From Alphaproteobacteria bacterium (GTDB taxonomy: Bacteria; Pseudomonadota; Alphaproteobacteria; UBA3830), in contig JAFQBQ010000081.1 of assembly GCA_017416635.1 (NCBI GenBank), positions 1 to 11,220 on the forward strand: a DNA stretch of 11,220 nucleotides, given 5' to 3'. Shown one piece after another: positions 1 through 4,724 of this stretch; the stretch's first letter is position 1; each line of letters begins with the position of its first letter. The notes beneath the pieces are model-generated. The model was not told the origin of the DNA, did no database searches, and saw only the letters and a list, made by a program, of their open reading frames with translations. Made by a program: the position numbers and the translations under genes.

Positions 1-183
1 AATCGCAATCAAAATTGAAGTATTAATATCGATAATAAGGACACAACTTAGGCGTACAAGAAAACAATGAATTGAAAGACAACTCTTCTAACATGTTTCT
101 ATACCTTACTAATGTTGAGAAATATTCTATATGAAAATAAAATCATTGTCAAGCGAAATTTGAAAAAATATTTTCACGATTTG

Positions 184-214
184 TTGTTGCAAAAACATAA
201 AGACGCTATAGAAT
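184..214 (+). promoter_or_regulatory. Probable promoter of the tRNA-Gly gene
   Basis: Two overlapping sigma70-like pairings are visible. TTGTTG (184-189) lies 17 bp before TATAGA (207-212), and TTGCAA (187-192) lies 16 bp before TAGAAT (209-214). Either would start transcription a few bases before the mature tRNA end at 226, which suits a tRNA gene. No other gene lies between. This is pattern matching only, and the exact pair is undecided. Confidence 0.45.
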
Positions 215-225
215 AACTCTGCTAA

Positions 226-299
226 GCGGGAGTAGCTCAATGGTAGAGCATTGGCCTTCCAAGCCAAGTACGTGGGTCCGATTCCCATCTCCCGCTCCA
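226..299 (+). tRNA. tRNA-Gly, anticodon UCC
   Basis: This is a complete 74-nt tRNA with an encoded CCA end (297-299). The acceptor stem GCGGGAG (226-232) pairs fully with CTCCCGC (289-295), followed by discriminator T296, as is usual for bacterial tRNA-Gly. The D stem GCTC/GAGC is intact and the D loop keeps GG. The anticodon stem TTGGC/GCCAA encloses the loop CTTCCAA, giving anticodon TCC, which reads GGA and GGG. The T stem GTGGG/CCCAT (272-276, 284-288) is intact with one G-T pair. The odd point is the T loop, TCCGATT (277-283), where nearly all tRNAs have TTC. Position 55, normally uridine modified to pseudouridine, is C here. Its charging enzyme, GlyQ/GlyS, is encoded at 6674-9578. Confidence 0.96.
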
Positions 300-407
300 T
301 CGATTAGTTTGCCGTTAATGTAGTTTGATATGTCAATTGATTCTAACGCGGACGTGACTAATTTGTGGAGGTATTAATTTTCATTTTATTTCTTCTTCTA
401 AAAATAC

Positions 408-433
408 AAAAAAAGGGAGCAAAAGCTCCCTTT
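408..433 (-). terminator. Rho-independent terminator of the outer-membrane protein gene
   Basis: A 9-bp perfect stem, AAAGGGAGC (412-420) with GCTCCCTTT (425-433), encloses a 4-base loop. Read leftward it ends in an unbroken run of seven T (complement of 408-414), a canonical intrinsic terminator 24 bases past the stop of the barrel-protein gene. Read rightward the stem is followed only by a broken T-run (TTTCTTT), so it may also stop read-through from tRNA-Gly, which converges on it and has no other terminator in sight. Confidence 0.85.
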
Positions 434-456
434 CTTTGCACTAACAACAAAAACTA

Positions 457-1146
457 CTAATACTTAATATTGTAAGCAACCAATGCTCTGACATTCCATC
501 CCTTATTGGCTTCAACAGTCAAGTTATCGATAATGCAATTGGTCTGCTTCGCTCTCCAAACATAACCAGCCTCGATTCTGGTTGAAAACTTCTTGCAGAA
601 CGCCTTCTCGACTCCCAAATCAATCTCAGGAACGAACTTATTAATGTTCTTCTTCGTCCGAACACCGTTAGCATTTGGACCCTCCAAAGAAGCCTTTGAC
701 CAAACTCCAGCAAACTTCAAATACGCCAAGAAATTGTTTGGACATACGTAACCTAAGCGCAAAGCGATAGCAGGACGTAATCCATTGCTCTTCGACTGTC
801 CCCATTCGGCACCGTTATCTTGATAAAGGGTTTTCTTGTCAGTCTTGCCCCAATCCAACAGAGCTTCAGCACCTGCATAAAACTTACCGTTAAACGCTTT
901 TCCGCCACCTAAACCGATAACTCCGACGAAACGATTAGTATCATGATTTCTAGACCAATCAACCAATCTTGCTTTCGATTCAAGGAAGCTTCCGCCGATA
1001 CCTAAGAACGCGTAAACACTGTCATAAGAAGACTCAACAACTGCCGTTTCATTTGCGGCAAACTCGACATCTGCAACCTCATCTTGCGCCGAAATCGAGG
1101 TAAAAGCTAAAGCGCCTGCAACAGCACCCAATACGATTTTGTTCAT
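457..1146 (-). CDS. Exported outer-membrane beta-barrel protein
   Basis: This gene encodes a 229-residue protein that probably inserts in the outer membrane as a small beta-barrel. A classic signal peptide is visible: MNK, a hydrophobic core to about residue 16, then SISA before Gln21 as a likely signal peptidase I site. The mature part alternates polar and hydrophobic residues in short strands with many Gly and aromatic residues, for example FVGVIGLGGGKAF and GKFYAGAEALLDWG. It ends LVAYNIKY, a terminal aromatic strand as recognised by the BAM machinery. The length fits an 8-stranded OmpA-type or Omp25-like barrel. ATG at 1146 has the good Shine-Dalgarno AGAGG six bases upstream. It is a single-gene unit with its own terminator. 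The exact function (porin, adhesin or structural) cannot be told from sequence, and a precise family name would be a guess. Confidence 0.85.
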   Translation of the reverse strand: MNKIVLGAVAGALAFTSISAQDEVADVEFAANETAVVESSYDSVYAFLGIGGSFLESKARLVDWSRNHDTNRFVGVIGLGGGKAFNGKFYAGAEALLDWGKTDKKTLYQDNGAEWGQSKSNGLRPAIALRLGYVCPNNFLAYLKFAGVWSKASLEGPNANGVRTKKNINKFVPEIDLGVEKAFCKKFSTRIEAGYVWRAKQTNCIIDNLTVEANKGWNVRALVAYNIKY

Positions 1147-1183
1147 ATCAAACCTCTAATTAAAACAAGCCACATCATATATT

Positions 1184-1212
1184 AATGTAAGGTAAATTCA
1201 ATATGTTTCCAA
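1184..1212 (-). promoter_or_regulatory. Possible promoter of the outer-membrane protein gene
   Basis: On the minus strand TTGGAA (1212-1207) precedes TACATT (1189-1184) with a 17-bp spacer. Each hexamer matches the sigma70 consensus at four of six positions. The predicted start near 1177 would leave a leader of about 30 bases carrying the AGAGG ribosome site. The region is AT-rich, so chance matches are easy. Confidence 0.4.
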
Positions 1213-1283
1213 TTTGTTTAAATTTGTGTGGCTTATATAACACAATTTTTATGGTTGAAACAGGAATAATTTCGGCAAGATAC

Positions 1284-1312
1284 TTGACCAAGTCAGTTTA
1301 TACATATAAATA
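1284..1312 (+). promoter_or_regulatory. Probable promoter of the tRNA-Cys gene
   Basis: TTGACC (1284-1289) matches the -35 consensus at five of six bases. An AT-rich -10 region follows: TATAAA (1305-1310) at 15 bp, or TAAATA (1307-1312) at 17 bp. Transcription would begin just before the tRNA at 1326. The -35 is convincing; the -10 is ambiguous. Confidence 0.5.
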
Positions 1313-1325
1313 TATGCGTAGTTGA

Positions 1326-1399
1326 GGCCGGGTGGCAGAATGGTTATGCAGAGGACTGCAAATCCTTGTATGTCGGTTCGATTCCGGTCCCGGCCTCCA
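1326..1399 (+). tRNA. tRNA-Cys, anticodon GCA
   Basis: This is a complete 74-nt tRNA with encoded CCA. The acceptor stem GGCCGGG (1326-1332) pairs with CCCGGCC (1389-1395). Discriminator T1396 is the identity base used by CysRS. The anticodon stem AGGA/TCCT holds the loop CTGCAAA, giving anticodon GCA. The T loop is the normal TTCGATT, in contrast to the tRNA-Gly of this window. The gene has its own probable promoter and a strong terminator immediately downstream, so it appears to be a monocistronic tRNA unit. Confidence 0.97.
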
Positions 1400-1404
1400 A
1401 TAAT

Positions 1405-1427
1405 TCGCACAGCGTGCGATTTTTTTT
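1405..1427 (+). terminator. Rho-independent terminator of tRNA-Cys
   Basis: TCGCAC (1405-1410) and GTGCGA (1414-1419) form a perfect 6-bp stem with a 3-base loop. An uninterrupted run of eight T (1420-1427) follows. It starts six bases after the tRNA CCA end. Confidence 0.92.
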
Positions 1428-1485
1428 GAGATAACTTGGTAATTCAAGCTTTTTTTCTTGTGATATTTGAAATCAATAATCTTTG

Positions 1486-1514
1486 TTGACAAAATATTAA
1501 TTTGGCACTACATT
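1486..1514 (+). promoter_or_regulatory. Near-consensus sigma70 promoter driving the candidate RNA and perhaps the lipoprotein gene
   Basis: A perfect -35 TTGACA (1486-1491) and TACATT (1509-1514) are separated by exactly 17 bp. The predicted start is about 1521, which coincides with the first base of the long inverted repeat described in the next entry. The next coding region begins about 150 bases further on. It is one of the two best promoters in the window by sequence. Confidence 0.7.
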
Positions 1515-1520
1515 CTGAGT

Positions 1521-1607
1521 AAGCGCTTGATGTGGATCTTGTTATCCTCCTTTTTCTTTCTCCTTTGTGAGTGTACGAGATGCTGATCAAGCGCCTTCGT
1601 GTATTTT
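1521..1607 (+). ncRNA. Candidate structured small RNA or structured 5' leader with an anti-SD-like tract
   Basis: The predicted transcript would begin AAGCGCTTGAT (1521-1531). Bases 1523-1531 pair perfectly over 9 bp with ATCAAGCGC (1586-1594), and two more A-T pairs (1521-1522 with 1596-1597) follow across a bulged C. The paired ends enclose about 54 bases. Inside is a small hairpin, GGAT (1534-1537) with ATCC (1544-1547), then an unpaired pyrimidine tract with TCCTCC (1545-1550) and TCTCC (1559-1563), which resemble the anti-Shine-Dalgarno end of 16S rRNA. A run of five T (1603-1607) lies six bases after the closing stem, so termination there is possible but not canonical. No convincing reading frame is present. 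It lacks the conserved core of SRP RNA and is too short for a typical 6S RNA. It could be a stand-alone sRNA or the leader of the gene at 1672. I do not recognise the family. Confidence 0.42.
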
Positions 1608-1671
1608 TATCAATTTAACGTTTTATTTATAAAGAGTTGATACATTGACTTCGATTAGTTGATGGTGTGCT

Positions 1672-2031
1672 ATGTCGAAATTTGCCTTAATATTTTGTTT
1701 AATGTTATCTGCTTGCTGCGCTCCTCGCGAAGAGGAAATTATGATCGAAGCGCGCCGACATGCAGAAAAACTGAGATTGCATTTCGGAGGACATCGAATG
1801 GGTGATGTTTCCAGTTTGATTGCGGAAACCAAAGCTATTTCTATGGAATTGAAAAGAATAAATAATCGTAAGCTTGCAAATAAATTCGATTCGTACATTG
1901 ATGTGTTAAGTTTCGGCAACAGAACGTTGGAAGAATCTGTAAATGATATGAAAGATCTTGTAGAACACGGACTTGAGGAAGATACAAAATCTTGTTGTAT
2001 TCCAAAGCCATCCTGGTGGCCTTTTAAATAG
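1672..2031 (+). CDS. Small putative lipoprotein, function unknown
   Basis: The product is 119 residues. The N-terminus has a short positive start (MSK), a hydrophobic stretch (residues 4-12) and the lipobox LSAC with Cys15 as the lipidation site, followed by another Cys. The rest is mostly charged and helical-looking (about 19-103), with no domain I recognise. It then ends in a Cys pair (108-109) and a Pro/Trp-rich basic tail, PKPSWWPFK. The start is the only ATG available: an in-frame stop at 1660-1662 blocks any upstream extension. No convincing Shine-Dalgarno precedes it. It lies about 150 bases after the strong promoter at 1486-1514 and may be expressed from it through the structured leader. 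It is flanked by intergenic DNA on both sides, so neighbours give no clue to function. An overlapping opposite-strand frame exists but has no ribosome site or recognisable features. Confidence 0.62.
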   Translation: MSKFALIFCLMLSACCAPREEEIMIEARRHAEKLRLHFGGHRMGDVSSLIAETKAISMELKRINNRKLANKFDSYIDVLSFGNRTLEESVNDMKDLVEHGLEEDTKSCCIPKPSWWPFK

Positions 2032-2040
2032 GTGTTAGGT

Positions 2041-2081
2041 TTATTGCAAAGATTGTTTTAGCATTTCGTACTTTGCAATAA
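2041..2081. repeat. 11-bp perfect inverted repeat after the lipoprotein gene
   Basis: TTATTGCAAAG (2041-2051) and CTTTGCAATAA (2071-2081) are perfect inverted copies with a 19-base spacer. In RNA this would be a stable AU-rich hairpin ten bases past the lipoprotein stop. Neither direction has a T-run, so it is not a standard intrinsic terminator. It could protect the 3' end of the mRNA or be a protein-binding dyad. Confidence 0.6.
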
Positions 2082-2122
2082 TGTAGAAAGAGAGTAATTA
2101 CTTAGTTCCTTGTGATGATATT

Positions 2123-2157
2123 AAAAAACAAAACGCCAAATCTTTCGATCTGGCGTT
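2123..2157 (-). terminator. Rho-independent terminator of the phasin gene
   Basis: Read leftward, AACGCCA (2157-2151) pairs with TGGCGTT (2138-2132). After one mismatch the stem continues with GAT/ATC pairs around a four-base loop. The run TTTTGTTTTTT (complement 2133-2123) follows directly. It lies 31 bases beyond the phasin stop codon. Confidence 0.85.
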
Positions 2158-2187
2158 CAATATTAAAAGAGAGAACAATCTATAAAA

Positions 2188-2601
2188 CTACTTGCTTTTT
2201 ACAATATGCTTTGCTTCTTCCATCGATTCCTTAACTCTATTGGTGATAGTAGAGGTAAGTTCATTGTTCGAAGCGATTATCATATCAGCAATTTCTTTGT
2301 TATTGCTAACGGCCTTAGTAAGTGTATCACGAGTAACTTCGTTGAACTTCGCGACAAAATCAGCTGGCTTTTTCCCTTGCTCAACAACAGAACCGAGGTC
2401 AGTCATCGCCTGCTTAACAAAAGCTGTTTGTAACTTAATAATACCGTTAAACACCTCTGCGGACATCTTGTTGACCAATGTCAAAACTTCCCAATTCTTC
2501 TTGTAAGAATCCACGATCGCATTCAAATCTACATTTGGTGCTTCAAACTTAGGAAAACCTGATGTGGTCTTGTTATCCGTACCATTATTTGGCGTAGCCA
2601 T
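2188..2601 (-). CDS. Phasin family protein (polyhydroxyalkanoate granule coat)
   Basis: This 137-residue protein has no signal peptide and is almost entirely helical. Residues 1-20 are a Thr/Asn-rich flexible lead. The amphipathic stretch from about 25 to 70 (LNAIVDSYKKNWEVLTLVNK, then the helix up to AFVKQAMTDL) has the spacing and the xxNWExLxxxNK-type signature of phasin_2 proteins. The rest (75-137) is a further helical coat with a Lys-rich end, HIVKSK. Phasins are amphipathic cytoplasmic proteins that coat PHA granules and control their number and size; related forms act as general chaperones. ATG at 2601 has the ideal site AGGAGG. The gene has its own strong promoter and terminator, suggesting high independent expression. 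No PHA synthase or depolymerase lies nearby, so granule production is inferred rather than shown. Confidence 0.82.
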   Translation of the reverse strand: MATPNNGTDNKTTSGFPKFEAPNVDLNAIVDSYKKNWEVLTLVNKMSAEVFNGIIKLQTAFVKQAMTDLGSVVEQGKKPADFVAKFNEVTRDTLTKAVSNNKEIADMIIASNNELTSTITNRVKESMEEAKHIVKSK

Positions 2602-2628
2602 ACTTCCTCCTGTAATAAATACAACATT

Positions 2629-2657
2629 ACTATAACAAAAAGTTAAAGTAATTGCAA
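2629..2657 (-). promoter_or_regulatory. Strong predicted promoter of the phasin gene
   Basis: On the minus strand TTGCAA (2657-2652) and TATAGT (2634-2629) are 17 bp apart. They match the sigma70 consensus at four and five of six positions. The predicted start near 2622 leaves a leader of about 20 bases containing AGGAGG. The promoter lies entirely in the 74-base gap after pgk, so the phasin need not depend on pgk transcription, though no terminator separates them. Confidence 0.65.
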
Positions 2658-2675
2658 ATTATTACACAAATAAAA

Positions 2676-3863
2676 TTAAAATTTATGTATAATGATGTCG
2701 CTCTGAAATTCTTGAATGGCGGTTATCCCCGGAAGATCAGTGCCTTCGATGTATTGCAAAAATGCACCACCTGCTGTCGATAGATGAGTAAATCTGTCCT
2801 GTAAATTAAACATACTCATTGCGTAGCAGGTATCTCCACCGCCAAGAATGGAAATTAATTTTCCGGCCGTCGTTTGTTCTGCTACTACAGTCGCGAGAGT
2901 TCGAGTTCCGTAATCAAAAGGGCTTCGTTCAAACAGACCTACGGGACCATTCCACAAAAACGCATTGCTTTTGCGAATATGTTCGGAAAACAATTTTACG
3001 CTCTCTACGCCTATATCGAAAATATTTGCTTGTTGCGCATCTGAAGAAATTATTGCCGGTTCAAAAGCGCTTCCACTGAAAATTAATGCTGAAAAATCCG
3101 TTGGCAGAATCAGTTCGCAGTTATAATCTTTTGCGCATTGTTTGATGATTTCGACTTCTTTTTCATATCCTATCGGAATAAATGGCTTAAGCGCAGCTGT
3201 GTTTAAATCTGCCAAAAATGCACCGGCAATGCCTCCTCCTAGAGCCAATTTATCTACTTTCCGAACAAGTCGCCGAAGCAGCTTTACTTTCGTTCCTAAC
3301 TTTGTTCCTCCGACGAGGCACATTTTAGAAGGAATATCTTTACTGAAAAAATCTTCTATTACTTGAACTTCTTTTTTAAAGCTTAATCCGAACGCAGATG
3401 GCAGAAAGCGAGGAACTCCGACAAGAGATGCGTGCGCTCTGTGAGATGCTGAAAATGCTTCATTAACATAAACATCGCCCAAACTCGCTAACTTCTTTGC
3501 GAATTCAAGATCGCATTTCTCCTCTTCAGGATGAAATCTCAAATTTTCCAGCAGAATAAGACAATCTTTCGGTGCCTCTTTTATTATCTCGGGAGCCTTG
3601 TCGGATAGACAGTCATCGATGAACAAAACCGGCGTCTGATATATCTCTTCTACATTTGGAATAACTTGTTTTAAGCTTTGAGCCTCGCATGGCATACATG
3701 TTTTTCCCAAATGTGACATCAAAACGATTTTATTTCCGAGTTTTTGCAATGACTTGACAGTATCTAATGGAATTTTAATTCTGGCGTCGTCTTGAACTAT
3801 GCCATCTTGTACTGGAACATTGAAATCTACTCGCATCAAGACAGTTTTATTCGCAATTTGCAT
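2676..3863 (-). CDS. pgk: Phosphoglycerate kinase
   Basis: The enzyme transfers phosphate between 1,3-bisphosphoglycerate and ADP in cytoplasmic glycolysis, reversibly for gluconeogenesis. The 395 residues are normal for the family and both lobes are present. The substrate-side basic patch is seen as RVDFN (11-15), SHLG (50-53), ENLRF (106-110) and HRAHAS (141-146). The nucleotide lobe has GGTKLGTKVK with both family lysines (188, 192), WNGPVGLFE (304-312), GGGDT (341-345) and a modified STAGGA (362-367). Oddities: the usual Arg after SHLG is Lys54, the following loop is divergent with two Cys, and the usual TGGGAS motif reads TAGGAF. These suggest a fast-evolving but probably active enzyme. 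ATG at 3863 has GAGGAG seven bases upstream. Other glycolytic genes are not adjacent. Its 3' end lies 74 bases before the phasin gene on the same strand. Confidence 0.96.
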   Translation of the reverse strand: MQIANKTVLMRVDFNVPVQDGIVQDDARIKIPLDTVKSLQKLGNKIVLMSHLGKTCMPCEAQSLKQVIPNVEEIYQTPVLFIDDCLSDKAPEIIKEAPKDCLILLENLRFHPEEEKCDLEFAKKLASLGDVYVNEAFSASHRAHASLVGVPRFLPSAFGLSFKKEVQVIEDFFSKDIPSKMCLVGGTKLGTKVKLLRRLVRKVDKLALGGGIAGAFLADLNTAALKPFIPIGYEKEVEIIKQCAKDYNCELILPTDFSALIFSGSAFEPAIISSDAQQANIFDIGVESVKLFSEHIRKSNAFLWNGPVGLFERSPFDYGTRTLATVVAEQTTAGKLISILGGGDTCYAMSMFNLQDRFTHLSTAGGAFLQYIEGTDLPGITAIQEFQSDIIIHKF

Positions 3864-3901
3864 AAACGCTCCTCAAATGTGTTCAAAAGTTAACAAAATT
3901 C

Positions 3902-3930
3902 AGTAAATATTTCGTTAACATGCACGACAA
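3902..3930 (-). promoter_or_regulatory. Weak candidate promoter of pgk
   Basis: TTGTCG (3930-3925) and TTTACT (3907-3902) on the minus strand are 17 bp apart and match the consensus at four positions each. Two GTTAAC palindromes (3889-3894 and 3914-3919), 25 bp apart, overlap the area and could be regulatory or chance in AT-rich DNA. The 189-base gap between pgk and the divergent hydrolase gene must hold promoters for both. Confidence 0.3.
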
Positions 3931-4012
3931 TGGCGCCCATACTACCATATTTTAAAAATTAGTTATATTTTTTTTCTTAAATCGCTTGTAAAATGCTGCC
4001 TCAGATATTATT

Positions 4013-4021
4013 TGGTATAAT
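4013..4021 (+). promoter_or_regulatory. Extended -10 promoter of the hydrolase-tyrS unit
   Basis: TGGTATAAT combines a perfect TATAAT (4016-4021) with the extended TGn element directly before it. No good -35 hexamer lies at 17 bp (TTGTAA at 3986-3991 is 24 bp away), which fits extended -10 promoters. The start would be near 4028, leaving about 25 bases of leader with GGAG before the ATG at 4053. Confidence 0.62.
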
Positions 4022-4052
4022 GAGATTTTATACAGTCAGATTGGAGATATAA

Positions 4053-4709
4053 ATGCCAGGGATTATTTTAACAGGTAACGTGGGGAGAATAGAGGCACGC
4101 TATCATCACAGTAAGAATCCAGATGCCCCGTTAGCAATAATTTTGCATCCGAATCCGTTGCAGGGTGGAACGATGAACAATCGTGTGACCGTTACTTTAT
4201 ACAATACGTTTATCGAAAATGGATTTTCGGCGCTGCGATTTAACTTTCGCGGAGTTGGAAAGTCGGAAGGCGTTTACGACAAAGGAGAAGGCGAGTTAAC
4301 TGATACCGCTGCTGTTTTGGATTGGCTTCAATCGATCAATCGCGGACAGCGTCCAATTTGGATTGCCGGTTTTTCGTTCGGAGCATTAATCGGAATGCAG
4401 TTATTAATGCGGCGGCCGGAAATTGTCGGATTTATTTCTGTCTGTCCTCCAGCAAATATATATGATTTTTCATTTCTTGCGCCTTGCCCGGTTTCTGGAA
4501 TGATAATCAATGGAGAAAACGATGTAATTTGTCCGTTGGAGAACGTTAATAAGCTCGTCGATAAGCTGAACAGTCAGCGCGATATTTCAATTGATTACAG
4601 AGTAATTCCAAACTGTGATCACTCGTTTACAAATAATCTTGATTCCATTCGTCAATGCGTGACTGAGTATATTACCGGAGTTAATCAAGACAAAATCGTA
4701 AATTTATAG
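4053..4709 (+). CDS. Alpha/beta hydrolase (dienelactone hydrolase-like, COG2945 type)
   Basis: This 218-residue cytoplasmic protein has a full alpha/beta-hydrolase catalytic set. The nucleophile is Ser108 in GFSFG, the acid is Asp157 in the segment GENDVICP, and the base is His190 in CDHSF. The oxyanion-side motif HPNPLQGGTMNNRV (32-45) and FRGVGKSEG (65-73) are typical of the short hydrolases related to COG2945 that are common in alphaproteobacteria. There is no signal peptide and no lid insertion. The substrate is unknown; esters or thioesters are possible. ATG at 4053 follows GGAGAT by about six bases. The stop is 15 bases before tyrS on the same strand with no terminator or promoter in the gap, so the two are likely co-transcribed. 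There is no obvious functional link to tRNA charging. Confidence 0.88.
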   Translation: MPGIILTGNVGRIEARYHHSKNPDAPLAIILHPNPLQGGTMNNRVTVTLYNTFIENGFSALRFNFRGVGKSEGVYDKGEGELTDTAAVLDWLQSINRGQRPIWIAGFSFGALIGMQLLMRRPEIVGFISVCPPANIYDFSFLAPCPVSGMIINGENDVICPLENVNKLVDKLNSQRDISIDYRVIPNCDHSFTNNLDSIRQCVTEYITGVNQDKIVNL

Positions 4710-4724
4710 TGTAGGAGAAAGTTA

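Noticed and set aside
2..70. Open frame at the left edge that might be the tail of an upstream gene
   Set aside because: Only 22 codons, no recognisable residues, and such an open run is expected by chance. It cannot be supported from this window.
1298..1492. Minus-strand reading frame of 64 residues across tRNA-Cys, containing RPGPESNRHTRICSPLHN
   Set aside because: This peptide is simply the antisense translation of the tRNA gene, a well-known source of false protein annotations. It has no ribosome site and overlaps a certain tRNA and its terminator.
1533..1560. Similarity to the 16S rRNA 3' end (TGGATC then CCTCCTTT), suggesting an rRNA fragment
   Set aside because: The two pieces are separated by eight bases here instead of two, and the sequence upstream of TGGATC does not resemble 16S rRNA. 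Only the short anti-SD-like resemblance stands.
1580..1618. Twelve-codon frame MLIKRLRVFLSI that could be a leader peptide
   Set aside because: No ribosome binding site, it overlaps the closing stem of the candidate RNA, and its codons show no run of one amino acid or other attenuator logic.
1521..1671. 6S RNA or SRP (4.5S) RNA
   Set aside because: The conserved SRP core (GGAAGGAAGCAG-like) is absent, and the closed structure is about 77 bases, too short for a typical 6S RNA with its central bubble.
1623..1919. Minus-strand frame of 98 residues overlapping the lipoprotein gene
   Set aside because: No ribosome site, no recognisable domain, and it lies opposite a frame with a proper lipoprotein signal.
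3889..3919. Two GTTAAC palindromes upstream of pgk as CtrA-type binding sites
   Set aside because: The alphaproteobacterial CtrA motif needs TTAA-N7-TTAA spacing, which is not met. In AT-rich DNA two GTTAAC copies can occur by chance.
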